The notes under the pieces were generated by a model that did no database searches, was not told where the DNA came from, and saw only the letters and a program-made list of their open reading frames with translations. A program made the position numbers and the translations under genes. A stretch of 64,000 nucleotides of DNA. Origin: Bradyrhizobium sp. DOA9. Its GTDB lineage: Bacteria > Pseudomonadota > Alphaproteobacteria > Rhizobiales > Xanthobacteraceae. The stretch spans positions 6,392,741 through 6,456,740 of the forward strand of contig NZ_DF820425.1 in NCBI RefSeq assembly GCF_000617845.2, written 5' to 3'. This document shows, piece by piece, positions 37,323-46,466 of this stretch (position 1 is its first letter; each line of letters starts with the position of its first letter).

Positions 37323-38840
37323 ATGCCAGAACCGTTTCTCGAGCTGGTCGACATCAGCAAGAGCTATCCAGGCGTGGTCGCCCTCGACCACGTCGGGCTC
37401 CAGGTGTCGCCCGGCGAGGTCATTGCGCTGATCGGCGAGAACGGCGCCGGCAAGTCGACGCTGATGCGGGTGCTCGGCGGGGTCGTGGAGCCCAGCGGCG
37501 GCGTCATCCGCGTCGACGGCGCCGCGCGATCTTCGCTCACCGTGGCGGATGCGATCAAGGCGGGCATCGCCTTCGTCCATCAGGAACTGAACCTCTTCGA
37601 CAATCTCGATGTCGCGGGCAACGTCTTCATCGGCCGCGAGCCCGTGCATGGCGGACCCTTGCGGCTGATCGACCGCAAACGGATGTATGCCGATGTCGCG
37701 CCGCTGCTGGAGCGGATGGGCTGCGATTTCGCGGCCGATGCGCCACTCGCCGAACTGTCACTGGCGCAGCGGCAGCTCGTCGAGATCATGAAGGCGCTTT
37801 CGCTCGACGCTCGTCTCGTCATCATGGACGAGCCGACCTCGAGCCTGACGCTCGCCGAGACGGACCGCCTGATGCGAACCGTGGCTGGCCTGAAAGCCCA
37901 CGGAGTCAGCATCATCTTCATCACGCATCGGCTCAACGAGGTGATGCAATGTGCCGACCGCGCGGTCGTGCTGCGCGACGGTCGCGTGGTCGGCGCACTG
38001 ACGCGTGCGGAGCTCTCTCCGGCGGCGATGATCCGCCTGATGATCGGCCGGGACCTGAAATCGCTCTACGTTCCCCCGGCCGCGCCGCCCGGCGACAGCG
38101 TGCTCGAAATCGTCGATGCCGTCACCGACACCTATCCCGGCCGCGCCGTGAGCCTGTCCGTCCGCCGCGGCGAGATCCTCGGACTGGCCGGTCTCGTCGG
38201 GTCCGGCCGCACGGAGCTCGCGCGCGCCGTCTTCGGCATCGACCGATTGCGCGGCGGCGCGATACGACTGGATGGCGAGCCGATCCGCATCGAAAGCCCG
38301 CGGGCCGCGATCGAGCAGGGCATCTATCTCGTTCCGGAGGACCGCAAGGGCGCGGGCCTGCTGCTCGACGTCTCGATCACCGAAAACATCTCGCTGCCGG
38401 ATCTGGCGTCCTATATGCGCTTCTGGCTGGTGGATACCGCGCGCGAGAACGAGAATGCGGCGTGTCAGCGGGAGCGCCTCAAGATCCGCGCGCCCGACGT
38501 CAAGACCGCCGTCGGCTCGCTGTCGGGAGGCAACCAGCAGAAGGTCGTGCTCGCCAAATGGCTGTCGATGCAGCCGAAGGTCCTGATTGTCGACGAGCCG
38601 ACGCGCGGGGTCGATGTCGGAGCCAAGCAGGAGATCTACGGCATGCTGCGCCGCCTGACCGATGCCGGCGTGGCGATCCTGATGATCTCCAGCGACATGG
38701 AGGAGGTGATCGGGGTCAGCGACCGGCTCGCGGTCATGCATGAAGGCGCGATCTCGGGCTTCCTTGATCGCAGTCAGTTCAGTGAGCACAACGTGCTGCA
38801 GCTTGCCGTTGGCCACACAATCGCGGCGGAGGCACCTTGA
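37323..38840 (+). CDS. Sugar ABC transporter ATP-binding protein (RbsA type)
   Basis: A 505-residue tandem ABC ATPase. Domain 1: Walker A GENGAGKST near 39-47, signature LSLAQRQLVEIMKAL, Walker B LVIMDEPTSSL. Domain 2: GLVGSGRTE in place of Walker A, signature LSGGNQQKVVLAKWL and VLIVDEPTRGVDVGAK. It begins 33 bases after the binding-protein gene, and its stop overlaps the TTG start of the permease gene. Confidence 0.94.
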   Translation: MPEPFLELVDISKSYPGVVALDHVGLQVSPGEVIALIGENGAGKSTLMRVLGGVVEPSGGVIRVDGAARSSLTVADAIKAGIAFVHQELNLFDNLDVAGNVFIGREPVHGGPLRLIDRKRMYADVAPLLERMGCDFAADAPLAELSLAQRQLVEIMKALSLDARLVIMDEPTSSLTLAETDRLMRTVAGLKAHGVSIIFITHRLNEVMQCADRAVVLRDGRVVGALTRAELSPAAMIRLMIGRDLKSLYVPPAAPPGDSVLEIVDAVTDTYPGRAVSLSVRRGEILGLAGLVGSGRTELARAVFGIDRLRGGAIRLDGEPIRIESPRAAIEQGIYLVPEDRKGAGLLLDVSITENISLPDLASYMRFWLVDTARENENAACQRERLKIRAPDVKTAVGSLSGGNQQKVVLAKWLSMQPKVLIVDEPTRGVDVGAKQEIYGMLRRLTDAGVAILMISSDMEEVIGVSDRLAVMHEGAISGFLDRSQFSEHNVLQLAVGHTIAAEAP

Positions 38841-39862
38841 ACAAGAAAGACTTGAGCCTTCTCGTTCTGATTCTGGTGGTCGGGACCGTCGTCGCCCTGA
38901 TCAATCCGAGATTCCTGTACGTCGGCAATCTCTCGAACACCGCCAACCAGATCGGGCTGTTCGGCATCTTCTCGATCGCGCAGGCCTTCATCATCATCAT
39001 CGGCGGGATCGAGCTCTCGGTCGGTTCGGTGATCGCGCTGCTCGGCGTCCTGTTCATCGACCTGATCGTCAATCACGACGTCAACTGGGTGGTCGCCCTC
39101 GCGCTGATCATTGCGGCCGGGCTCGCGATCGGCCTCGTGCATGGCACGCTGGTGACCAGGATGCGGATCCAGGCTTTCGTGGTCACGCTGTGCGGCCTGC
39201 TGATCTATCGCGGCGCGGCGCGCTATTACACTGAGGACGCGACGGCGGGCTTCGGCTTCGGTGCGAGCTTTCCGACGCTGGAATGGCTGGCCGCCGGCCG
39301 CACCAACGTGCTCGGCTTCCCGCTGCCGCACAGCGTGGTGGCGCTCGCCGTGGTGGCCGTGATCGCCTGGGTGGTGCTCCACCGCTCGGTGTTCGGCCGC
39401 TATCTCTTCGCCGTCGGCAAGAACGAGGAAGCGGCACGCTATTCCGGCATTCGCACCAACCGCGTGATCGTCTCGGCCTATGTCATCTGTGGCGGGCTGA
39501 CTGCGTTTTCGGCGATCCTGATCGCGATGTACACCCGTTCGATTTCGCCAGCCGTGCACGGCTCGTTCTACGAGCTCTACGCCATCGCCGCCGCCGTGCT
39601 CGGCGGCTGCTCCTTGCGCGGCGGCGAAGGCTCGATCATCGGCGTGGTGCTCGGCACCGTGCTGCTCCAGGTGCTGCAGAACCTGGTCAACCTGCTGGGC
39701 ATTCCGAGCTCGCTCAATTTCGCGGTGATGGGAACGGTGATCCTGCTCGGCGTCCTCGGAGATCAGTATCTCGTGCAACGACGCCAACGCGTGGGGGTGG
39801 CCAAGAGAGGCGAGCAGACGAGCGTCGCGGCGGCTCCCCTCGAGCGCGTGAAGGCGGAGTGA
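38837..39862 (+). CDS. Sugar ABC transporter permease (RbsC type)
   Basis: A 341-residue polytopic permease of the ribose/xylose type. The start is a TTG at 38837 (TTGA overlap with the ATPase stop). Landmarks are IIIIGGIELSVGSVIALLG near 52-70, and AAAVLGGCSLRGGEGSIIG near 252-270. It completes the importer. Confidence 0.93.
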   Translation: MNKKDLSLLVLILVVGTVVALINPRFLYVGNLSNTANQIGLFGIFSIAQAFIIIIGGIELSVGSVIALLGVLFIDLIVNHDVNWVVALALIIAAGLAIGLVHGTLVTRMRIQAFVVTLCGLLIYRGAARYYTEDATAGFGFGASFPTLEWLAAGRTNVLGFPLPHSVVALAVVAVIAWVVLHRSVFGRYLFAVGKNEEAARYSGIRTNRVIVSAYVICGGLTAFSAILIAMYTRSISPAVHGSFYELYAIAAAVLGGCSLRGGEGSIIGVVLGTVLLQVLQNLVNLLGIPSSLNFAVMGTVILLGVLGDQYLVQRRQRVGVAKRGEQTSVAAAPLERVKAE

Positions 39863-39932
39863 AGCGAGGGGTTGCGGGCGTGCGGCCGACATCGAGGCCG
39901 CCCGAGAGAGGACGCCGGCACTTCCAAAATGC

Positions 39933-42404
39933 TTAGAACGTCACCCGCATGCCCGCGTAGAACGCGCGCGGCCGTGCCGGGCTCAGCGAGCGCGGGTCGG
40001 TGAAATCCGCGCCGCCATTGGTGAAGTTGGGCAAAGCCTCGCGGTCGAAGAACTGGCCGTAGGTCACGTAGCGCTTGTCGAACAGATTGTCGACACGGCC
40101 ATAGAGCTGGACGTTCTTCCCGACCTGATAGGAGGTGTGGAGATTGAACACCGTATAGGACGGCAGCTTCGCGAACTGGTTCGACTCGTCGCCGACGAGA
40201 TATTGGCTGGAGACGAACAGCGCGTTGCCGCCGACCTTCCAGACGTCGGTCACGGCGTAGTCGACGCCGACCTTGACGCGGTGGCGCGGAACCGCCGGGA
40301 TCTGGTTGCCGGGCCTGACCTGGATGGTCTCGGTGGCCGGGTCCGCAAACGGGCTCTCGGACCCGAGCTCCAGCGGATCGAGGAAGCGCGCATCGACGAA
40401 GGCGTAGCTTGCCTGGAACTGAAGCGTCGGAGACTTGATGTTGACCTCGGCCTCGAGCCCCTGCCGCCTTGTCCGGCCGACATTCGTGAAATAGCCGAAG
40501 CCGGTCCGGCCAACGGCCGGCACCGCCATGATGTCATCGTGGTTGGTGGCGCGAAAGCCGCCGAGCTTCCATCCAAGGGTGCCGATGTTCAGCTCCTTGG
40601 TGCCGCGAAAACCGGCCTCCACGGTCTTGGAGACGACCTGCTTCAGCGGCGGATCCGCGACCAGAAACGCAGCGAGCAGGCAGGGCCTTGCGGGATCGGC
40701 GCAGCCGAGCTCGAGCGGCGTCGGCACGCGGTTGGCCTCGGAATAGCCGGCATAGGCGGTCAGCTCGGGCGTGATCTTGTAGGTGCCGCCGATGATCGGA
40801 TTGAAGCGGGTGTAGGCGTGGTCGCCGTTGAGCGCAGTACCGAGCTGATCCTCCAGGGTGATCCGAGCCGCGTTGAAGCGGCCGCCCCCCGTGACGGCGA
40901 AGGCGTCAGTGACGTTGAACGTATCCATGGCGTAGAGGCCGTTATACTGATTGACGGTCCGCAGCGAGACGGGGCCGGCGACGGGATCCGCCACGGGAGT
41001 CGCTCCTAGGAAAACGCCGCTGCCGCTGACGACGTAGTTCTCTCCCATCGAGCCGATCTCGGAGGAGGCGTTGTAGCGCGTGACGCTGGCGTCATAGGTT
41101 GCGCCGACCACGAAGCGGTTGTCATGGCCGAGCAGTTGATCGGTGTTGGTGGCCTGCCCCGACACGCCGAATGTGGACGAACGGATCGAGCTGCGGTCGA
41201 TCGCGCCGAGGATCGTTCCCGGCGCAAACGGATTGGCGAGCTGCACGCCGCCCGCGCCGTAGGCGGGTGAGGTGTCGTCGCCGAAGCAGAGCAGCGCCGG
41301 ATCTGCAGCGCACTCCTCCAGGTCGGTCGGATTGCCGTCGACGATGTTCTGCTCGAACCTGCGCACATGCGCGGTGCCTTCGAACGTCCAGGTCGGCGTG
41401 GCGTCGACCTTGCCGGTCAGGTTGAGATAGCCGACGCGGTTGGTCGTGGTCTGGGGCGTGGTGTAGGTCGCGCCCCAATATTTATCCAGCAGCTCGGCCG
41501 GGACGGTGGCGCTGGCGCCGAAATTGTTCTTGGCGACCCCCATGTTGACGTGGAATTCGCCGTCCGCGGTCCTGTAGCCGACATCGCCGTAGAAGCGCCG
41601 CACGGTCGATTGCGAGAAATTGCGGAAACCGTTGTCGCGCAGGCCTTCGAGCGCACCGTAGACGGCGTAATTCTGATCGACCTGCTTGCCCCATTGCGCC
41701 GAGCCCTGAATGCGGCCGAACGAGCCGCCCATGATGTCGAGCTCCGTGCCCTGATAGGTGAAGCCGTCCTTCATTTGCAGGTTGAGGGCGCCGCCCAGCG
41801 CGTTGAGGCCGAAGGCCGGATTGTTGGTCACCAGCGTCACCGACCTGATCGCGGCCGTGGGGATCAGGTCCCAGTTGACGGCGTCCGAGAAGGCTTCGTT
41901 GATGCGGACGCCGTTCTGGTACACGGCGAGGCCTTGCGGCGTGCCCACCACCGGCGAGGCAACGAAGCCGCGGAACTCGACATCCGGCGTGAACGGATTG
42001 CCGGTGACTTCGCTGATATTGACGCCGGGGATGTTGTCGCGCAGCGCGTCGGTAATGTTGAGCGAGTTGGTGCGCTTGATCTGGCTGGCATCGACGGCAT
42101 TGATCGCCGACGGGACCTTGTCGACATCGAGACCCCGGCCGATGCCCGGCGAGGTCGGGTAGACGTAAAGGCGTGTCCTCGGGGCGGCGGATCCCGGCGC
42201 CCCTATCCGCGCGACCGGTCGCGACGGCGCCGCGCGCCGCGTTGCCGGCGGCGGTGCGGCCACCTCGACCGGCGGCAGGTTCTGGACGTTGGTCTCCTCG
42301 TCCGGCGCGGCCCCGGCGGGGCCCGCACAGACCAATCCCGATGCCAGCCCGGTCGACACCGAAGCCATCAGCAAACGACGCTTGAACGAAACAACCTTGC
42401 CCAT
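39933..42404 (-). CDS. TonB-dependent outer-membrane receptor
   Basis: An 823-residue receptor. ATG 42404 has GGAAGG about seven bases upstream, and a signal peptide follows (LLMASVSTGLASGLVCAGPAG). A Pro/Ala-rich linker leads to the plug domain (INAVDASQIKRTNSLNITDA, FTPDVEFRGF, VYQNGVRINEAF, NNPAFGLNALGGALNLQMKDG). The barrel ends in the conserved aromatic terminus (AFYAGMRVTF). The ligand is unknown. Its position downstream of a two-component pair and next to a Lut/Ped-type ABC operon and lanmodulin suggests a lanthanide-chelate receptor comparable to LutH; this is inference. Confidence 0.9.
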   Translation of the reverse strand: MGKVVSFKRRLLMASVSTGLASGLVCAGPAGAAPDEETNVQNLPPVEVAAPPPATRRAAPSRPVARIGAPGSAAPRTRLYVYPTSPGIGRGLDVDKVPSAINAVDASQIKRTNSLNITDALRDNIPGVNISEVTGNPFTPDVEFRGFVASPVVGTPQGLAVYQNGVRINEAFSDAVNWDLIPTAAIRSVTLVTNNPAFGLNALGGALNLQMKDGFTYQGTELDIMGGSFGRIQGSAQWGKQVDQNYAVYGALEGLRDNGFRNFSQSTVRRFYGDVGYRTADGEFHVNMGVAKNNFGASATVPAELLDKYWGATYTTPQTTTNRVGYLNLTGKVDATPTWTFEGTAHVRRFEQNIVDGNPTDLEECAADPALLCFGDDTSPAYGAGGVQLANPFAPGTILGAIDRSSIRSSTFGVSGQATNTDQLLGHDNRFVVGATYDASVTRYNASSEIGSMGENYVVSGSGVFLGATPVADPVAGPVSLRTVNQYNGLYAMDTFNVTDAFAVTGGGRFNAARITLEDQLGTALNGDHAYTRFNPIIGGTYKITPELTAYAGYSEANRVPTPLELGCADPARPCLLAAFLVADPPLKQVVSKTVEAGFRGTKELNIGTLGWKLGGFRATNHDDIMAVPAVGRTGFGYFTNVGRTRRQGLEAEVNIKSPTLQFQASYAFVDARFLDPLELGSESPFADPATETIQVRPGNQIPAVPRHRVKVGVDYAVTDVWKVGGNALFVSSQYLVGDESNQFAKLPSYTVFNLHTSYQVGKNVQLYGRVDNLFDKRYVTYGQFFDREALPNFTNGGADFTDPRSLSPARPRAFYAGMRVTF

Positions 42405-42535
42405 CCCCCGCCTTCCCATCCGTGACCACCGGCTGTTTTGATTTCCGCCGATTGGTCGCGGCGAGTTTATTCGGCCGCAATGGTGACGCCAGCCACAAAA
42501 GGTCGGGTCCAATCCACACCCGTTTTCCCGACCAA

Positions 42536-42554
42536 ATCGGGAATTTTTCCCGAT
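42536..42554. terminator. Small palindrome between kinase and receptor genes
   Basis: ATCGGGAA/TTCCCGAT arms of eight bases with a TTT loop, 15 bases after the histidine kinase stop. It could be a weak terminator or an operator for the receptor gene; no T run follows on the minus strand. Confidence 0.3.
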
Positions 42555-42568
42555 CACCTCGGGTGCGA

Positions 42569-43921
42569 TCAGGTTGCCGCTGTCGGCACCAGCGCTTCCA
42601 CGGTCACACCGCCGTCACCGGAGACGACGTTGAGCGTGCCGCCGAGCGCCAGGATCCGTTCGCGCATGCCGACCAGGCCGAAGCCGAGCTTCTGGCCCGG
42701 CTCCATGCCGCGGCCGTTGTCGCTGACCCGCACCCGGGCGCAGTGGCGTCCGCCGGCCTGCTCGACCGGCTCGATGACGACGCTGACGGAGGTCGCGCCG
42801 GCGTGGCGGAACACATTGGTGAGCGCCTCCTGCACGATGCGGTAGATGGTGAGATCGGCGGTCTCGCCGGTTGCGCCCAGCGCCGGCGAGATCGAGGTCT
42901 CGATCGCGACGTCGGGACGCGACTCCCGCCACAGCCGCGACAGGGATTCCAGCGCCTGGCGCAGGCCGAGCTCGGCAAGGCCGACGGGCCGGAGGCGCTC
43001 CAGCACGCGGCGGTTGAACTGCTGCAGCGCATTGATCTGCTCCAGCATGGCGCTGCCATGCTTTCGCACGGCATCAGCGCTCGGCTCGCGTCCGTCCGCC
43101 TGCTTCGCCAGCGCGTTCGCATGGGCGCGCAGCGAGAACAGATAGGGCCCGAACTCGTCATGCAGCTCGCGCGCGATCTCCTTGCGCTCGATATCCTGCA
43201 GCGACACCGCGCGCTCGGCAAGGCGCCGCTTGTCCTCGACCGCCTCACCCAGCGTCGCGGCAAGATGGTTGAGCCTGGTGCAGATCGCGGCGAGCTCCGG
43301 CGCGCCGCCCGGCGCGACACGGGCCTCGTAATGTCCGCTTTCGAGCTGCCCCATCGCCTCCGCCAGCGATTGCAGCGGTGCCAGGGCACGGCCCACCACC
43401 CTCGTCATCAGGAAAAACAGCGCCAGCGCGATCACCGAGCCGACCTCGAGCTGGGTTACGATGCCGTCCCAGATCTCGGCGATCTCGTCGTCGGGATGCG
43501 AGGTGATGACGAGCGAGCCGGGCTTGCCGCGGATCGAGACCGGCACGCTGACCGCGGTCTGCTCGGGATGAACCAGGCTGACGAACCAGGCCGGCGGGCC
43601 GCGCGTGTCGGCGTCAGTGCCAAGCCGGGGCGGCGTCAGCGGGTTCCCAGCGGAATCGCGCAGCGCGATGCTGACATGCCGCAGGCGGCTGAGATCGCGG
43701 GCGATCTGGTTCAGCCGGGCATCCGGATCAGGCGCCTCGTTGAGGTCGGCAACGATCATCGCGATGAATTCGCGCGCGAGGCGGATCACGCTCTGGTCCT
43801 CGGCCTGCACGCGCGGGCCGGCCTCGGCGACCTGCCGGCCGATATTGACCGCGAGCCCCAGCGCCAGCAACAGCGCCAGCAACAGGTTGATGCGCCCGCG
43901 CAGGGAAAGATTCTGCCACAT
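42569..43921 (-). CDS. Sensor histidine kinase, NarX/DegS-like (HisKA_3)
   Basis: A 450-residue membrane kinase. Two membrane segments (about 11-28 and 168-188) bracket a periplasmic domain; a HAMP follows (RALAPLQSLAEAMGQLESG). The dimerisation/phosphoacceptor motif is IARELHDEFGPYLFSLRAHA, and the ATPase has VSDNGRGME and FGLVGMRERI. ATG 43921 is chosen because the longer frame runs through the divergent regulator gene. It is paired with the response regulator at 44123. Resemblance in layout to PedS-type sensors of quinoprotein systems is contextual. Confidence 0.9.
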   Translation of the reverse strand: MWQNLSLRGRINLLLALLLALGLAVNIGRQVAEAGPRVQAEDQSVIRLAREFIAMIVADLNEAPDPDARLNQIARDLSRLRHVSIALRDSAGNPLTPPRLGTDADTRGPPAWFVSLVHPEQTAVSVPVSIRGKPGSLVITSHPDDEIAEIWDGIVTQLEVGSVIALALFFLMTRVVGRALAPLQSLAEAMGQLESGHYEARVAPGGAPELAAICTRLNHLAATLGEAVEDKRRLAERAVSLQDIERKEIARELHDEFGPYLFSLRAHANALAKQADGREPSADAVRKHGSAMLEQINALQQFNRRVLERLRPVGLAELGLRQALESLSRLWRESRPDVAIETSISPALGATGETADLTIYRIVQEALTNVFRHAGATSVSVVIEPVEQAGGRHCARVRVSDNGRGMEPGQKLGFGLVGMRERILALGGTLNVVSGDGGVTVEALVPTAAT

Positions 43922-44122
43922 TGGTCTCGCTCGTGCCTCGCGAAGGGCCCGCGCCTGTCCGACGACGTTGACAGAGGCGAACCGCCCGATATCTAATCGG
44001 AAGCGTACAGCAATCCCCGCCGGGTTGCATGAGGCGACACGAGACGCGCGTCTTGTCTGCTCAGACTCATGCGGCGCAGAACAGGCTAGCTCCAAGGGAA
44101 CGGGCTGTCGCGAGGAACGCCT

Positions 44123-44743
44123 ATGCGCATTCTGATCGTCGACGATCATCCCATCGTCGCCTCCGGCTGCCGTGCCGTGCTGGCCGACGAAGGCGAGATC
44201 GAGATCCTGGAGGCCGCCGACGCCGAAGACGGCGAGTGCGTCTTCATCGTCGAACGCCCCGACCTCTGCATCATCGACATCAATCTGCCGACCGTCTCCG
44301 GATTCGAGCTCGCGCGCCGCATCCTCGAGCGCGCACCCGAGGCCCGCATCATCATGTTCAGCATGAATGACGACCCCGCCTTCGCCGCGCGCGCGATCGA
44401 GTGCGGCGCCAAGGGCTACGTCTCCAAGTCCGGCGATCCCGACGACCTCGTCGAGGCGATCCGCGCCGTCGGAAGCGGCGGCACCTACCTTCCGACCGCG
44501 ATCGCGCGCAGCATCGCCTTTGCAGGGCCGGCGCTGGCGCAAAACCCGCTGTCGAAGCTGAACGCGCGGGAGATGGAGATCCTGCGGCTGCTCAGCGCCG
44601 GCAAGAGTCTGTCCGAGATCGCCTGGCTGGTGCAATCGTCCTACAAGACGGTGGCCAATACCTCGTCCATCATGCGCCAGAAGCTCGGGGTCAAGACCTC
44701 GGTCGAGCTGGTGCGGCTGGCGATCGACAGCGGCGTCGCCTGA
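44123..44743 (+). CDS. Response regulator, NarL/LuxR type
   Basis: A 206-residue regulator. The receiver has Asp7/Asp8 (VDDHP), phosphoacceptor Asp52 in IIDINLP, and Lys102 in YVSKSG. The C-terminal LuxR helix-turn-helix is LNAREMEILRLLSAGKSLSE through VANTSSIMRQKLGVKT. It is divergent from its kinase with 201 bases between starts. PedR/AgmR-type regulators of PQQ alcohol dehydrogenases share this architecture. Confidence 0.92.
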   Translation: MRILIVDDHPIVASGCRAVLADEGEIEILEAADAEDGECVFIVERPDLCIIDINLPTVSGFELARRILERAPEARIIMFSMNDDPAFAARAIECGAKGYVSKSGDPDDLVEAIRAVGSGGTYLPTAIARSIAFAGPALAQNPLSKLNAREMEILRLLSAGKSLSEIAWLVQSSYKTVANTSSIMRQKLGVKTSVELVRLAIDSGVA

Positions 44744-44812
44744 CGACACCACGAATTCGGTCACACAAGCGTTGCAATCCTGATGTGGTGAGATGCCACG
44801 GAGTCTTTCGGC

Positions 44813-45658
44813 ATGACGATTCAGACTGTCTCGACCAACAAATCCCATGGCGGCGTGCAGGGCGTCTATCGCCACGCCAGCCAGGCGACCGGAACCGACA
44901 TGGTGTTCTCGGTCTATGTTCCGCCGCATGCGGACGGCGCCAAGCTACCCGTGGTCTGGTACCTCTCCGGGCTCACCTGCACGCATGCCAACGTCACCGA
45001 GAAGGGCGAATTCCGCAAGGCCTGCGCCGAGCTCGGCCTGATCTTCGTCGCGCCCGACACCTCACCACGCGGGCCCGACGTTCCCGGCGATGCCAACAAC
45101 GCCTATGATTTCGGCCTCGGCGCCGGTTTCTATGTCGACGCCACGCAAGAGCCGTTCGCGCGCAACTATCGCATGTGGAGCTATGTCACCGACGAGCTGC
45201 CGAAGCTGGTGGCGGAGAATTTTCCGGTCGATGCCAGGCGCCAATCGGTGATGGGCCATTCCATGGGCGGCCACGGCGCGCTGACGGTGGCGCTGCGCAA
45301 CCCGCACCGCTTTCGCGCAGCCAGCGCGTTTGCCCCGATCGTCGCGCCCTCGCTCGTGCCCTGGGGCATCAAGGCACTGACCGGCTATCTCGGGCCGAAC
45401 AAGGATTCCTGGCGCAACCACGACACGGTGGCACTGATCGAGGACGGCGCGAAATTCTCCAGCTTCCTGGTCGACGTCGGCGAGGCCGACAATTTCCTGA
45501 AGGAGCAGCTGAGGCCCGAGCTGCTCGAGGCCGCCTGCGCCAAGGCCGGCATCCCCCTGACGCTGCGGCGCCAGGCGGGCTACGACCACAGCTACTATTT
45601 CATCTCGACCTTCATGAGCGATCATCTGCATTGGCATGCGGAGAGATTGAAGGGGTGA
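44813..45658 (+). CDS. fghA: S-formylglutathione hydrolase
   Basis: A 281-residue esterase-D family hydrolase. The nucleophile Ser150 lies in VMGHSMGGHGAL. YLSGLTCTHANVTEKGEFRK and GYDHSYYFISTFMSDHLHWH (with the catalytic His) are characteristic. It hydrolyses S-formylglutathione to formate and glutathione, the final step of glutathione-dependent formaldehyde oxidation. Its place beside a PQQ alcohol dehydrogenase locus fits detoxification of formaldehyde from methanol. Confidence 0.93.
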   Translation: MTIQTVSTNKSHGGVQGVYRHASQATGTDMVFSVYVPPHADGAKLPVVWYLSGLTCTHANVTEKGEFRKACAELGLIFVAPDTSPRGPDVPGDANNAYDFGLGAGFYVDATQEPFARNYRMWSYVTDELPKLVAENFPVDARRQSVMGHSMGGHGALTVALRNPHRFRAASAFAPIVAPSLVPWGIKALTGYLGPNKDSWRNHDTVALIEDGAKFSSFLVDVGEADNFLKEQLRPELLEAACAKAGIPLTLRRQAGYDHSYYFISTFMSDHLHWHAERLKG

Positions 45659-45662
45659 TCTT

Positions 45663-45826
45663 CTTAACCTCCCCTGGAGGGGGAGGGTCGCTTCACGTCG
45701 AGCGAAGCGAGAAGTGAAGCGGGGTGGGGTGATCTCTCCACACGGGCACCGCCTCGGTGGAGAGACTGTCACCCCACCCCGTTCGCGCTCTGCGCGATCG
45801 ACCCTCCCCCTCCAGGGGAGGGTAAG
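45663..45826. repeat. Long palindromic repeat, copy 1
   Basis: Outer arms 45663-45690 and 45799-45826 are 28-base inverted copies with one mismatch (core CCTCCCCTGGAGGGGGAGGG). Inner arms GGGGTGGGGTGA (45721-45732) and TCACCCCACCCC (45769-45780) pair perfectly. The same two-tier structure recurs at 56310-56465. Confidence 0.85.
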
Positions 45827-45836
45827 AATCCCCCTC

Positions 45837-46337
45837 CTACGGCTTGCCGTAGTTCGGCGCCAGCAGGCGGTTGCGGATGAGATAGCTCATCGTGCGCGAC
45901 CAGGATTCATCCGTGTTGCCGCGCATATCGGCGCTGGCGACGGTAATCATGTTGCCGGTCTTCACGTCGCGCAAATAGACGTTGAGATTGATGATCAGGT
46001 TCGAGACCTTCTGCACGAGGCCGGTGATCTCCAAATCGGCGCCGAGCTGCCCGGCGAGCTTGAGGTCGCAGCCGCCGCAGGCCTGCAGGTTGGCGTGACG
46101 GGCTGCTTCTCGCACCGGCCCGATGTCGAGCACCTGGAACTTGCCCGACTCTGCCAATTCCTTGCGCAGCTGCTCGCTGATGCGCAAGAGCCGCGCCTCT
46201 TCCGGCTTGGATCCGTAGAACTCGCCGGGCAGGCTGGTGTCGACCAGCTCGAAATCGAACACCGCGAGTTTCGGCGGGTCGGCGAGCGCGGCCGATCCCG
46301 TCAACAGCAAAGCTGCGGTCGCCAACAATGCTCGCAT
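45837..46337 (-). CDS. DUF3280/DUF2380-like exported protein
   Basis: A 166-residue periplasmic protein starting at ATG 46337, with signal peptide MRALLATAALLLTGSAALA. The mature part has KLAVFDFELVDTS, ACGGCDLKLAGQLGADLEITG and VSNLIINLNVYLRDVKTGN, typical of DUF3280 proteins. Members sit next to PQQ alcohol dehydrogenase ABC genes. The CGGC pair could be redox-active or bind a metal; function unproven. It is divergent from the ABC binding-protein gene, 129 bases apart. Confidence 0.8.
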   Translation of the reverse strand: MRALLATAALLLTGSAALADPPKLAVFDFELVDTSLPGEFYGSKPEEARLLRISEQLRKELAESGKFQVLDIGPVREAARHANLQACGGCDLKLAGQLGADLEITGLVQKVSNLIINLNVYLRDVKTGNMITVASADMRGNTDESWSRTMSYLIRNRLLAPNYGKP

Positions 46338-46466
46338 GATCGTGATTCCCGGCCTCGCGCGCGCGGGGACGAAATGCGGGGTTGCATGGCCTGACAAATT
46401 GGTCATGCTTGAAGCAGAGACAATTCTTCACCGGCGGTCAAGCCGGGGAGATCGTCTGGAGGAAAC

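Noticed and set aside
36260..38743. An 827-residue plus-strand frame across the sugar importer genes
   Set aside because: It is the wrong frame over two clearly coding genes, is rich in Arg, and has no domain resemblance.
43922..44929. N-terminal extension of the histidine kinase frame to 786 residues
   Set aside because: It would run antisense through the response regulator gene. ATG 43921 gives a normal membrane-anchored kinase.
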